Notes under the pieces: model-generated
What the model was told of the DNA's origin: nothing
The model's input: only the letters and a program-made list of their open reading frames with translations
Database searches by the model: none
In this document: positions 9,482 to 17,759 of the stretch, in pieces
How positions within the stretch are numbered: the first letter of the stretch is position 1
Layout of the letters: each line of letters opens with the position of its first letter
Translations under genes and position numbers: made by a program
Source: Leuconostoc lactis KCTC 3528 = DSM 20202
GTDB taxonomy: Bacteria; Bacillota; Bacilli; Lactobacillales; Lactobacillaceae
Reading direction: 5' to 3'
NCBI RefSeq assembly: GCF_014651235.1
Contig: NZ_BMWM01000002.1
Coordinates: 21,170-85,169 of the forward strand
DNA: 64,000 bases

Positions 9482-10469
9482 ACGTCAGCATCAAGTGTTG
9501 TTTTTTCAAGAGCTTGGCGAGCTATTACAGTCAGGCTATAGTATTGCGCATAGTTTAGATATTCTTGCTGCTGCGCACACACCATGGACAACTTGGTTAG
9601 CAACTGTCAATGCGCGTTTAAATCAAGGGGTGCCGTTGCACGTTGTGTTAGATCAAACCGTTTCACAAGCCATTTTGTTACAAATTAAGCTGGCGGATCA
9701 GCATGGTAATTTGTCTGAAACGTTGGTCACAATTGGTCGGCATCTAGCCAAAGTGCAACAACAGCAACAAAAAATTAAGCAAGTATTGCAATATCCAATC
9801 GTTTTAATTGGATTGCTGGGACTGATGCTGATTGGTATGAAGCTTTTTTTATATCCGATTCTACAACAGTGGCAAGATACAGCAGTGTTAGATTCGGGTG
9901 AAACACAGCAGGTGATGTGGTATGTCATCGGCATGATTGTCGTGGCGTTGTGTTTTGGTATCTGGCATTGGCGTCGGTTGCCGGCACGTCAGCGATTGAA
10001 AATGCTATCACGATTATGGTTGATTGGACCAATTGTGAAAACAATTGTGACTTATCAAGTCGCGCAACAACTGGCGGTGTTACTGGCTAATGGTTTGACG
10101 GTACCAGAAATTTTAGCAGAAATGTGTGGTATTCAGGGTCAGAAAAATCAGCAGTTGGCGATTCTATTAGCTGAAGATGCACATATAGCCTTACAATCAG
10201 GCTGTACGTTATCTGAATATATTCTTAAACAACCTTACTTTAATCGGGCATTAGCAGGCTATTTTGTTCGTGGTCACGAACCCAAACGCCTCGCAGGTTA
10301 TCTCGCGTATTATGCCAAGTTACAGTATCATCAAGTGATGCAACGGACGAATCGGTTGATTGACATGTTGCAACCTATCTTTTTTGGCGTGATCGGCATT
10401 GCTATCATTGCGGTCTATTTGTCGATGTTGTTACCCATGTACCAAACGATTGGCGGTTTATATCAATGA
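9423..10469 (+). CDS. comGB: Competence pseudopilus membrane platform ComGB
   Basis: A 348-residue GspF/PilC-family inner-membrane protein with two F domains (for example LLQSGYSIAHSLDIL and VLLANGLTVPEILAE) and hydrophobic segments near the middle and C-terminus. The ATG at 9423 overlaps comGA by 59 bases. It is supported by a strong AGGAGGT (9408-9414) inside comGA with 8-base spacing. It forms the base of the pseudopilus with ComGA. It overlaps comGC by four bases (ATGA). Confidence 0.92.
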   Translation: MHWRPIKFPKHIITTSRNFKRQHQVLFFQELGELLQSGYSIAHSLDILAAAHTPWTTWLATVNARLNQGVPLHVVLDQTVSQAILLQIKLADQHGNLSETLVTIGRHLAKVQQQQQKIKQVLQYPIVLIGLLGLMLIGMKLFLYPILQQWQDTAVLDSGETQQVMWYVIGMIVVALCFGIWHWRRLPARQRLKMLSRLWLIGPIVKTIVTYQVAQQLAVLLANGLTVPEILAEMCGIQGQKNQQLAILLAEDAHIALQSGCTLSEYILKQPYFNRALAGYFVRGHEPKRLAGYLAYYAKLQYHQVMQRTNRLIDMLQPIFFGVIGIAIIAVYLSMLLPMYQTIGGLYQ

Positions 10470-10777
10470 CATTTTTTAAACGTAAGCATCCAGGATTTAC
10501 ATTAATTGAAACAGCAATTGTTCTTTTTATCATCAGTTTACTCATGTTACTGATCTTGCCCAATTTAAATACGCAACGTAAAAAAGCGGTTGCAACTCAT
10601 GCAACCGCAATGGTATCAACCGTGCAATCGCAAATTGATTTATATATTAACGAGCATCCGGATGATAAAATTATGACGTATTCAGACTTAGTAGCTGCAG
10701 GTTATTTATCGCCTAAGCAAGTTCAAAAGGCGAAAGAACTACATATCAGCCTTGATAATAATGAAGCACATCAGTAA
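10466..10777 (+). CDS. comGC: Major competence pseudopilin ComGC
   Basis: A 103-residue type IV prepilin-like protein. The short basic leader MTFFKRKHPG precedes the prepilin peptidase site G^FTLIE with the conserved Glu+5, then a 20-residue hydrophobic helix (TAIVLFIISLLMLLILPN). After cleavage and N-methylation by ComC it would polymerise into the DNA-uptake pseudopilus. It overlaps comGB by ATGA and runs into comGD. Confidence 0.93.
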   Translation: MTFFKRKHPGFTLIETAIVLFIISLLMLLILPNLNTQRKKAVATHATAMVSTVQSQIDLYINEHPDDKIMTYSDLVAAGYLSPKQVQKAKELHISLDNNEAHQ

Positions 10778-11153
10778 AGGCTATACCTTACTCGAATCAC
10801 TGGTTGTACTCGGGATTGTGGCTGGTTTATTTTTAATCAGTAGCCGGATGCCAGTGTCAGCACCAAATATGTCACAATGGTCTGCGACGTTCAAATCAAG
10901 TTGGCAACAAGAACGGATATCGGCGCAAACACAGCAATGTCGGCGGACGGTTCGCTTTCGAGAAAATGGCATTGTTTTTAATCATACGCAACTGGCCTAT
11001 CCCAAAGGGTATCATCACGACAAGACACAGACAATCCAAATTTTACCAACAGGTTATGTTGCCCCGACGACAGTGACGCTCAGTAATGGTCAGCATGTGA
11101 TCAAAATTATTTTTAGTTTAGGAGGTGGGGCGTATCGTATTACACAGTCGTAG
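10761..11153 (+). CDS. comGD: Competence minor pseudopilin ComGD
   Basis: A 130-residue prepilin-like protein with the cleavage motif G^YTLLES near residue 8 followed by a hydrophobic helix. The ATG at 10761 lies inside the comGC end and has no clear ribosome binding site, so it is probably translated by coupling. Minor pseudopilins of this family prime or cap the pseudopilus. Confidence 0.87.
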   Translation: MKHISKGYTLLESLVVLGIVAGLFLISSRMPVSAPNMSQWSATFKSSWQQERISAQTQQCRRTVRFRENGIVFNHTQLAYPKGYHHDKTQTIQILPTGYVAPTTVTLSNGQHVIKIIFSLGGGAYRITQS

Positions 11154-11337
11154 ATCAGCCTTTATTCTTGGCGAAGCTTTAGTCACCTTTGGCTTATTAA
11201 ATGGGTTACTTTTATTAGAATATGAACAAGTAACTCAATATAAACAACAGGTACAACGTTTAGAAAAACGGTATCAAGTGGCCCAACAAGAACGCTTAGC
11301 GGCGATGAAAGCATGGCACACCTATGATCAACCGTAA
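11125..11337 (+). CDS. comGE: Competence minor pseudopilin ComGE-like
   Basis: A 70-residue protein with a basic start, a prepilin-like site SA^FILGE (Glu+5 kept, the usual -1 Gly replaced by Ala), one hydrophobic helix and a coiled-coil-like tail rich in Gln, Glu and Lys. The start is uncertain: the GTG at 11125 overlaps the AGGAGG (11120-11125) that should serve it, and the next codons in frame are not standard starts. The position in the operon supports comGE; similarity alone would be weak. Confidence 0.7.
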   Translation: MGRIVLHSRRSAFILGEALVTFGLLNGLLLLEYEQVTQYKQQVQRLEKRYQVAQQERLAAMKAWHTYDQP

Positions 11338-11748
11338 ATTACCGGCGTTTACCATATTGGAAACATTGATTGCGTTGGGCGTAACTGGTTTGTTATTTGT
11401 CACGATTCAATTACTGTTACCTTGTTTTCGTGTGTCGCATGAACCGCCTTTAGATATGGCGTTACGTGCAGCTTCTACCAAATCACGACACAAAAATACG
11501 CGTTAAAGGGGATTTTGCCACATGAATTACAGCTGATGAGTCATGATGGCAAAAAAATGACACTCAGTATTGTTAAAAATCGCCTGCAATTGTCGGGTGA
11601 GGGCGCCGGCCAAGTTATTTTTATTTCCGAGGTAACAGCATTTCATGTTAAAGATTATGCAGCATATGTACAACTTGAATTATCAGGACAACAGCATCAG
11701 CAAGCAACAGAAGTTCTCTACCTACTGCGTGCGCAGATGGGTGATTAA
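11324..11748 (+). pseudogene. comGF: comGF, split by an apparent -1 frameshift
   Basis: The first part (11324-11506) begins MINRKLPA^FTILETLIALG, a prepilin site with Glu+5 and a hydrophobic helix, then runs into a stop. The C-terminal part (open to 11748) lies in the -1 frame and reads on as FYQITTQKYALKGILPHELQ, then LSGEGAGQVIFISEV, a typical ComGF ending. The switch point is between about 11450 and 11500, probably near 11475 or in the A5 run at 11490-11500. One lost base, or a sequencing error, would explain it. If real, the minor pseudopilin and possibly transformation are impaired. Confidence 0.72.
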
Positions 11749-12037
11749 GCGTCAACGCGGGGAGGTTTTTGGCTCAGCGTTGATTATTTTGGCGCTCCTT
11801 GGCAGCCTAATGGTGTTACAAAACGTTGCCTGGCATGCGCAATTACAAACGCGTCAACAATTAACGGTGATGGCACAGTTGGACACGATCCAATTTAAGG
11901 CAAGTATCCTGTATGCTAAAACACAGCAAACCACGTTTAATTTAGCAGGCGCTAGCGTAACCGTTCAAGATGATAACCTTCGTATTCGCTTGGGGCAAAC
12001 AATCTATACACGGTCGTTGCTCAGGCACGCGCCTTGA
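11741..12037 (+). CDS. comGG: Competence pseudopilus protein ComGG-like
   Basis: About 98 residues from the GTG at 11741, which overlaps the comGF stop. It has a short basic start (MIKRQRGEVFGS), one hydrophobic helix (ALIILALLGSLMVLQNVAW) and a polar tail. As in other ComGG proteins there is no clear prepilin cleavage motif. The assignment rests mainly on its position as the last small gene of the operon. The frame extends further upstream inside comGF, so the start is uncertain. Confidence 0.65.
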   Translation: MIKRQRGEVFGSALIILALLGSLMVLQNVAWHAQLQTRQQLTVMAQLDTIQFKASILYAKTQQTTFNLAGASVTVQDDNLRIRLGQTIYTRSLLRHAP

Positions 12038-12068
12038 AAACCTTATCAAAACACGTTAAAATAGGGCT

Positions 12069-13079
12069 ATGACACAAGATAAAATAGCACAATATTTCGA
12101 TGATTTAACAACAAACTCACAGGCCTTAGCCAAGGATGCCGACACCAGTCTCACAGATGCGTTGATTGAACTTTTAGAAGATGTCGCAAACGGGCAAGTA
12201 GCCATTGAAGATGGTAAGCCAACCCCAGCAGTTGCTGAACAGATTGAAAAGTTTATTGCAGCGTTTGACTGGCGCAGTATGTCGCCAGCTGATCTCCGAA
12301 AGACGTTGCAATTAGCAATCTTAAAAGTAACTCGGGATGACCATACGCAGGCTAATTTCCAAATTACACCTGACGGTATTGGTTATTTGTTGGCTGATTT
12401 TTTGTTGCAAACGGCAGACCTTAAATCAGGGGATACAATTCTGGACATGACAGTTGGTGCTGGGAACTTATTGCAGACCGTCAATGACGTCTTGAAAATG
12501 AATGACCTAGATGTTAAGCGTATTGGAATTGATAACGATGAGACACAATTGGCCTTGGCAACGGCGGTTGATCAGTTATTGACTAAAGGGACAACGACTT
12601 TTTATGAGTCAGATGTTGTCGCATTGACTGAAATGCCAAAGGCCAAGGCTGTTATCGCTGACTTACCAGTTGGTTATTATCCATTAGAGCCAGCAGAAAG
12701 TTATCAAACACGTAACCAAGATGACCGCTCATTTGTTCACCATTTGTTGATTGAAAAAAGCTTGGAATTTGCAACTGATGATGGCTGGGTCTACTTGATT
12801 GTACCGGCCAATGTCATGATGGGCGACCAAGCAAAAGATCTGTTGAAATTTTTGACACAAAAAGCACAGCTTAAAGCATTTTTGCAATTACCAGCAGCCT
12901 TCTTCAAAGACCCAAGCGCTGCCAAGGCGATTCTTGTACTTCGTAAACATGGGGCAGGCAGTCATGGCGAAGTGTTAATGGGGCAATACCCACCACTAAA
13001 AGATATTGAAGCGCTACAGAAGTTTTTGCAAGATATCAAAGCTTGGGTTAAACTGGATAAAGAGCAGAACAAAGCCTGA
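12069..13079 (+). CDS. Class I SAM-dependent methyltransferase, YtxK-like
   Basis: A 336-residue protein with an N-terminal helical region and an N6-adenine-type methyltransferase core: motif I (ILDMTVGAGNLLQ) and a motif IV variant in which the usual NPPY reads ADLPVGYYP. YtxK-like genes sit between comG and ackA in many Firmicutes; a link to competence is suspected but the substrate is not known. The ribosome binding site is poor. It lies 31 bases after comGG. Confidence 0.85.
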   Translation: MTQDKIAQYFDDLTTNSQALAKDADTSLTDALIELLEDVANGQVAIEDGKPTPAVAEQIEKFIAAFDWRSMSPADLRKTLQLAILKVTRDDHTQANFQITPDGIGYLLADFLLQTADLKSGDTILDMTVGAGNLLQTVNDVLKMNDLDVKRIGIDNDETQLALATAVDQLLTKGTTTFYESDVVALTEMPKAKAVIADLPVGYYPLEPAESYQTRNQDDRSFVHHLLIEKSLEFATDDGWVYLIVPANVMMGDQAKDLLKFLTQKAQLKAFLQLPAAFFKDPSAAKAILVLRKHGAGSHGEVLMGQYPPLKDIEALQKFLQDIKAWVKLDKEQNKA

Positions 13080-13105
13080 TGTTGTGACAATGCACTAAAT
13101 ATTAG

Positions 13106-13173
13106 AGTGTTTACATAACGAAACACTACCATATCTGATATTTTAAACATGTCGCGGATCAGTACACGTTTAA
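13106..13173 (+). promoter_or_regulatory. Two hairpins in the ackA leader
   Basis: AGTGTTT (13106-13112) pairs with AAACACT (13121-13127). Further on, TTAAAC-a-TGT (13143-13152) pairs with ACA-c-GTTTAA (13164-13173), 9 pairs with one mismatch. Neither is followed by a T run, so they look like leader structures rather than terminators. Confidence 0.45.
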
Positions 13174-13196
13174 GAAAGACAGGTAGAAATTTAATC

Positions 13197-14459
13197 ATGG
13201 CTAAAACAATGGCTGTAAATGCTGGTAGTTCTTCATTGAAATTTCAATTATTAGAAATGCCGGCAGAACAGGTACTTGCACAAGGATTGATCGAGCGGAT
13301 TGGCATGGATGATGCCATTGTGACGATTAAGTACGACGCCAAAGCGATGAATCAAGGCGGACGCTTGGACGATCAGTCGGTGGATGACAGCAATATTACA
13401 ATTTCGAAAGATGGGCAAACACGAAAATATGAAACTGTTTTGCCAATCAAAGATCATCAACAAGCCATCAACTTTATGCTACAAAAATTAACTGATTTGG
13501 GCATTATCGTTGATTTCAATGAAATTACTGGTGTTGGACACCGTGTCGTGGCAGGTGGTGAGTGGTTTAATCATTCTGTTAAAGTGACAAAGGCGGTCTT
13601 GGAAAAGATTGATCGTCTAGCGGATTATGCCCCTTTGCACAATCCGGCGAATGCTATGGGCATTCGGGCCTTTCAAAAGTTATTACCAGATGCTGTTTCA
13701 GTTGCTGTGTTTGATACTTCTTTTTATCAAACGATGCCTGAAGAAAATTATTTATATGCGATACCGTATCAGTATTACACACGTTATGGTGCGCGTAAAT
13801 ACGGTGCGCACGGCACATCGCATCGCTATGTTGCCAATCGCGCGGCTGACATGTTACGACAACCGCTTAAAGATTTGAAAGTCATCACGATGCACTTAGG
13901 TGCTGGCGATTCCATTACGGCAGTGAAAGATGGGAAAGCATTGGATACGTCAATGGGCTTCACGCCACTAGCTGGTGTGGCGATGGCTACGCGGGCTGGG
14001 GATGTCGATACGTCGTTGATTTACTATATTCAAGAACGTGAAGGTCTAACAAACGACCAGATGTTGAACATCTTAAATAAAAAGTCTGGCTTGTTAGGAT
14101 TATCAACGATTTCGTCTGATATGCGCGACTTATTGGCAGTTTACGATACCAATGACCACGCACGATTAGCGATTAAAGTATTCGTGAATCGCATTGTCAA
14201 ATATGTTGGTCAATATATTGCCGAAATGGGTGGTGTTGATGCCTTAGTCTTTACTGCGGGTATTGGTGAAAATTCAGCCCCAATTCGTCAAATGATTGCC
14301 GATAAGTTAGCCTATTTCGGGGTGGCTTTGGATGAAGCGGCCAACCAAAAACGCGGCGAAGAAATTGATATTTCTGCCAAAGATGCTCGGGTTAAAACGT
14401 TGGTTATTCCGACGAACGAAGAATTAATGATTGCGCGCGATGTGGAGTTATTCAAGTAA
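13197..14459 (+). CDS. ackA: Acetate kinase
   Basis: A 420-residue acetokinase of the ASKHA fold that makes ATP and acetate from acetyl phosphate, the energy-yielding step of heterofermentation. Motifs are VNAGSSSLKFQL at the N-terminus, GHRVVAGGEWF, the ATP-site segments and FTAGIGENS near the C-terminus. The ATG at 13197 gives the standard N-terminus (MAKTMAVNAGSSS); an upstream in-frame ATG at 13149 has no ribosome binding site. The leader contains two hairpins. Confidence 0.96.
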   Translation: MAKTMAVNAGSSSLKFQLLEMPAEQVLAQGLIERIGMDDAIVTIKYDAKAMNQGGRLDDQSVDDSNITISKDGQTRKYETVLPIKDHQQAINFMLQKLTDLGIIVDFNEITGVGHRVVAGGEWFNHSVKVTKAVLEKIDRLADYAPLHNPANAMGIRAFQKLLPDAVSVAVFDTSFYQTMPEENYLYAIPYQYYTRYGARKYGAHGTSHRYVANRAADMLRQPLKDLKVITMHLGAGDSITAVKDGKALDTSMGFTPLAGVAMATRAGDVDTSLIYYIQEREGLTNDQMLNILNKKSGLLGLSTISSDMRDLLAVYDTNDHARLAIKVFVNRIVKYVGQYIAEMGGVDALVFTAGIGENSAPIRQMIADKLAYFGVALDEAANQKRGEEIDISAKDARVKTLVIPTNEELMIARDVELFK

Positions 14460-14507
14460 TCTCCTTTTAATCTTTCGTCAAACGAAATATGATAGAATAA
14501 AATAAGT

Positions 14508-14533
14508 CGACTAGTGTGTCAGCACGCTAGTCG
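14508..14533 (+). promoter_or_regulatory. 11-bp leader hairpin of the MltG-like gene
   Basis: CGACTAGTGTG (14508-14518) pairs with CACGCTAGTCG (14523-14533), one pair being G-T, with a 4-base loop. A TAGAAT -10-like element lies just upstream (about 14493). The hairpin lies before the AGAAGGTG ribosome binding site and lacks a strong T run. Confidence 0.45.
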
Positions 14534-14567
14534 CTTTAATATTGAAGACATTTTTAGAAGGTGAATT

Positions 14568-15896
14568 ATGGAATCGAGAAAAGAACGGCATCAGCACGAA
14601 ATTCAAGCTGCTGAAGCACTTGATGCGGCGCAAAATAAGGCATCGTATGATCCCAAAAATCCATTTAATGACGTATATGGTAATGGGCCTCGCCGTAAAA
14701 AGCGTGGACCAGTGAAACGATTCGTAGCGATGTTGGCGTTGCTTTTGATTCTATTAGGCGTTGCGTTTGCCCTTAAAGCATTGTTTACGGATAAGTACGC
14801 GGCCTTAGATCCTAAAGATACAACGTTTATTACAGTCAAAATTCCGGCAGGCGCGACGGCGTTGCAGATGGGACAAACGTTACAAGATAAAAAGGTAATT
14901 ACTGACGGCAAGGTATTCTATAAGTACGCTATGTCACAAGGGGCAGAAAAGCTACAAGCAGGGACGTACCGTTTGTCACCAGCCCAACCGATGCAACTCA
15001 TTTTTAATCAAATGGCGGCTGGCCCATCATCAGCACCAATATTGCCAAAGGGTTATGGTTATGTGAGTGTTGGGCAAACACCAGATGAAGTTGCGGTGAA
15101 TTTAGCTGATCAGGTGAAATCTGTTTCAGTCCAAGACATCTTGACAGCGTTTAATGACAAGCAATTAATCAACAAGATGTACCAAAAATACCCTGACTTA
15201 CTACGCGGTGTGAAGCAATCAAGTACGAAGGATGCCAAGTTATTAGATTATGTGTATCCGCAAGCCTTTGACTTAAGACAAGCCAAGACAGCTGATGATA
15301 TTGTTGGCGTTTTGCTTGAAACATCGAATAAGACAATGACGCCTTACTATAAGACCTTACGGGCCAATGGTATGGCAACACCAAACGTCATGGCGCTTAT
15401 TGCAACATCAGGTAAGGGTGAATTCGAACGACGCTTAGCTTTCATTAATAAGATTGCCCCTTATGCACAGCAATTGGCTAAGCAATATGGTATTTTGGCT
15501 TCAATCTCAATTGCCCAAGCAGCCCATGAATCCAACTGGGATAATTCAAAATTGTCGTCAAAGTATAATAACTTTTACGGCGTTAAGACACAGGATACGA
15601 CGCCTGGCAAGTCAGTGGTCTTGGATACAACTGAATATGTCGACGGTAAGCCACAAACTGAACAAGCACGTTTTGCAGTGTATGATAGTTGGAAAGACAG
15701 TATGAAGGAACATGCGGAAACAATTGTTAACGGTAATACTTGGAATCCAGATCAGTTTAAAGACGTCTTAGCAGCAAAAAATTATAAAGAAGCAGCAAAA
15801 GCCTTGTATGAAGATCATTATGCGACAGACATCAACTATACAAAATTGTTGATTAATTTGATTGAAACATGGAATTTACAACGCTTTGATAAGTAA
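14568..15896 (+). CDS. MltG/YceG-like membrane protein fused to a GH73 glucosaminidase domain
   Basis: A 442-residue protein with a charged cytoplasmic start, one transmembrane helix (about 52-72), a LysM-like/YceG-type extracellular region (about 85-150: VKIPAGATALQMGQTL, LQAGTYRLSP) and a YceG-like stretch to about residue 280 (YVYPQAFDL, MTPYYKTLRANGM). Where MltG has its catalytic Glu (family context ASIVE), this protein reads ALIATSGKG. From about 290 it continues as a glucosaminidase domain with the GH73 Glu in SIAQAAHESNW (Glu321). It is therefore probably a membrane-anchored N-acetylglucosaminidase built on a dead MltG scaffold. It forms a single-gene unit with its own terminator. Confidence 0.82.
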   Translation: MESRKERHQHEIQAAEALDAAQNKASYDPKNPFNDVYGNGPRRKKRGPVKRFVAMLALLLILLGVAFALKALFTDKYAALDPKDTTFITVKIPAGATALQMGQTLQDKKVITDGKVFYKYAMSQGAEKLQAGTYRLSPAQPMQLIFNQMAAGPSSAPILPKGYGYVSVGQTPDEVAVNLADQVKSVSVQDILTAFNDKQLINKMYQKYPDLLRGVKQSSTKDAKLLDYVYPQAFDLRQAKTADDIVGVLLETSNKTMTPYYKTLRANGMATPNVMALIATSGKGEFERRLAFINKIAPYAQQLAKQYGILASISIAQAAHESNWDNSKLSSKYNNFYGVKTQDTTPGKSVVLDTTEYVDGKPQTEQARFAVYDSWKDSMKEHAETIVNGNTWNPDQFKDVLAAKNYKEAAKALYEDHYATDINYTKLLINLIETWNLQRFDK

Positions 15897-15930
15897 AACT
15901 ACCAAAATTTTGGTAGTTTTATTTTTTTTG
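15895..15930 (+). terminator. Terminator after the MltG-like gene
   Basis: AAAACTACCAA pairs with TTGGTAGTTTT around AATT, followed by ATTTTTTTT. It overlaps the stop codon. Confidence 0.88.
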
Positions 15931-16050
15931 AGATGATGACGATTTATCGCAATAACGTCATATTCATTGATGGATGCTTGATAAAACGGTAATATTCGGA
16001 TAGTTATTATGATAATTACGTGTGAAAATGTTGAAAAATAAATAAAAAAA

Positions 16051-16098
16051 TGAAAACGTTTACAAAAAGTAACAAAAAGACTTGTGTAAACGTTTTCA
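16051..16098 (+). promoter_or_regulatory. Two inverted CcpA cre sites upstream of the sugar transporter
   Basis: TGAAAACGTTTACA (16051-16064) and its exact reverse complement TGTAAACGTTTTCA (16085-16098) both fit the cre consensus TGWAARCGYTWNCW. They form a 14-bp inverted repeat. The second overlaps a likely -35 region (TTGTGT, with TAAAAT as -10), so CcpA binding would repress. The stretch 15930-16050 upstream contains nothing recognisable. Confidence 0.75.
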
Positions 16099-16170
16099 TT
16101 CGTGTAAAATAGTTCTAGTAAATATGTTATGCAATCAATGCATGATCAGAAATAAGGAGCGATTTAAAAA

Positions 16171-17136
16171 ATGAATGCAGCACTTTTGTTGGCGCTTGTG
16201 CCAGCACTAGCATGGGGCTCAGTTGGCCTTGTTAATACTAAAATGGGTGGCTCAGCCGGTCAACAAACACTGGGAATGACTTTTGGTGCGTTGATCTTTG
16301 GTTTGGCCACAATGTTTTTCTACGTGATGCCAAACCACGCTTACTTGGGGTCACAAATTTGGATCGTTGGGATTCTTTCTGGTTTGGTTTGGGCAGTTGG
16401 AACTGCCGGCCAATTCTTAGCAATTAAGGATTTGGGTGTGTCACTTGCCATTCCGTTGTCAACTGCGGGTCAAATTGTTAGCAACGCTTTGATGGCCGCT
16501 GTGGTCCTTGGCGACTGGAAGACAGGTAAGATGTGGGCGATTGGTATTATCTCAATCGTTGCCGTGGTGATCGGGGCAACTTTGATTTCTGCCCGTGATA
16601 AGGCACAAAAGTCAGACGTTGCAGCGCAACAAGCCGCAACAAAGAGCATGACCAAAGGGTTGGTTTATCTGGTTATTTCAACTGCTGGTTATATGTTCTA
16701 CTTCGTTTTGCCAAACTTCTTGAACAAAATTGGTTACATTTCAGATGCGATCAAGGCAAAGAATAACGGTGTTGACTATATGACAGCAATCGTTGGCCCA
16801 CAAGCCATCGGTCAAGTTATCGGTGCTTTCTTGATTGTGATCTTTGTTTTGAAAGAAGCAGATCAAATGTTTGAAAAGCCAACTTGGAAGAATATTTTGA
16901 CTGGTTTGGTTTGGGCAACAGGTAACATCTTTATGTTCATCTCAGCCGCTAACCCAGCCGTTGGGCAAACAATTGCCACAACGTTCTCACAACTTGGTAT
17001 CATTGTTGCAACATTCGGTGGTATCTACTTGCTTGGTGAAAAGAAGTCAAGCTACCAAATGAAGATGATTATTGTCGGTACAATTCTTGTTGTCATCGGT
17101 GCAATCATCATCGGCAATATCAACCAATTTGCATAA
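16171..17136 (+). CDS. GRP-family sugar transporter (RbsU/GlcU type)
   Basis: A 321-residue protein with ten hydrophobic segments and the DMT-like glucose/ribose uptake signature (PALAWGSVGLVNTKMGG, SGLVWAVGTAGQFLAI, STAGQIVSNAL and a second-half copy LTGLVWATGNIFMFIS). The family takes up glucose or ribose by proton symport, and the substrate cannot be told here. It starts 11 bases after AAGGAG. The two cre sites upstream suggest carbon catabolite control. It has its own terminator. Confidence 0.88.
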   Translation: MNAALLLALVPALAWGSVGLVNTKMGGSAGQQTLGMTFGALIFGLATMFFYVMPNHAYLGSQIWIVGILSGLVWAVGTAGQFLAIKDLGVSLAIPLSTAGQIVSNALMAAVVLGDWKTGKMWAIGIISIVAVVIGATLISARDKAQKSDVAAQQAATKSMTKGLVYLVISTAGYMFYFVLPNFLNKIGYISDAIKAKNNGVDYMTAIVGPQAIGQVIGAFLIVIFVLKEADQMFEKPTWKNILTGLVWATGNIFMFISAANPAVGQTIATTFSQLGIIVATFGGIYLLGEKKSSYQMKMIIVGTILVVIGAIIIGNINQFA

Positions 17137-17144
17137 GATACTTA

Positions 17145-17170
17145 AAAACCAGCTGCGTCTGGTTTTTTTT
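17145..17170 (+). terminator. Terminator after the sugar transporter
   Basis: AAAACCAG pairs with CTGGTTTT around CTGCGT, followed by a T run. Confidence 0.87.
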
Positions 17171-17179
17171 GATCAAAAA

Positions 17180-17212
17180 AAAAGACTAGCGACATGTTGT
17201 CGTTAGTCTTTT
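17180..17212 (-). terminator. Terminator of greA
   Basis: AAAAGACTAGCGACA pairs with TGTCGTTAGTCTTTT (one G-T pair). The flanking A and T runs suit termination from either strand. It lies just after the greA stop. Confidence 0.85.
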
Positions 17213-17218
17213 GAGTGA

Positions 17219-17701
17219 TTACTTTTCAACTTTTAGAATTTCAACTTCAATACTGTCACCACTTGGCAATGGCACAGCAACTTTGTCGCCAACCTTTTTA
17301 CCAAGTAAGGCCACAGCCATAGCTGATTCGTTTGAAATCTTACCAGCAAGTGGATCTGATTCTGTTGACCCAACAATCGCATATGTTTCAGGTTCTTCGT
17401 CGGGTAATTCCTTGAAGGTTACTGTCTTACCGAGTGATACTTCATCAGAAGCCGTAGCATTTGGATCGATGATTTGAGCATTTTCAATCATCTTCTTCAA
17501 AGTTAAGATACGACCTTCAACGAAGGCTTGTTCATCTTTGGCAGATTGATATTCAGAGTTTTCAGACAAGTCACCGTATGAACGGGCGATTTGGATACGA
17601 TTGGTAATTTCAGGACGTTGATTTGAGATGAGATCTTCCAATTCAGCTTGTAGCTTTTCACGACCCTCAGCTGTCATTGGAAATACTTTTTCTTCTGACA
17701 T
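17219..17701 (-). CDS. greA: Transcription elongation factor GreA
   Basis: A 160-residue GreA with the N-terminal coiled coil ([13 protein letters not shown], then [20 protein letters not shown] carrying the acidic tip Asp and Glu) and a C-terminal FKBP-like domain ending in VEILKVEK. It rescues backtracked RNA polymerase by stimulating transcript cleavage. The start follows AAAGGAA at normal spacing. A 14-bp perfect hairpin separates it from yfhO upstream. Confidence 0.96.
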   Translation of the reverse strand: MSEEKVFPMTAEGREKLQAELEDLISNQRPEITNRIQIARSYGDLSENSEYQSAKDEQAFVEGRILTLKKMIENAQIIDPNATASDEVSLGKTVTFKELPDEEPETYAIVGSTESDPLAGKISNESAMAVALLGKKVGDKVAVPLPSGDSIEVEILKVEK

Positions 17702-17719
17702 AAAAAATAATTCCTTTCA

Positions 17720-17752
17720 ATTTTGCTTATTATCGCAAATAATAAGCAAAAT
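17720..17752 (-). promoter_or_regulatory. 14-bp perfect hairpin between yfhO and greA
   Basis: ATTTTGCTTATTAT (17720-17733) and ATAATAAGCAAAAT (17739-17752) are exact reverse complements around a 5-base loop. It starts 8 bases after the yfhO stop and ends just before the greA ribosome binding site. There is no T run on the minus strand, so it is more likely an RNA-processing or leader element than a terminator. Confidence 0.5.
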
Positions 17753-17759
17753 GAGCATA

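Noticed and set aside
11485..11506. Programmed -1 frameshifting in comGF
   Set aside because: The A5 run reads C AAA AAT in the zero frame, which is not a good X XXY YYZ slippery heptamer, and no clear downstream stimulator was seen.
17211..17477. Long antisense frames such as that over greA and many similar ones
   Set aside because: They are mirror frames of well-supported genes with no ribosome binding site or similarity.
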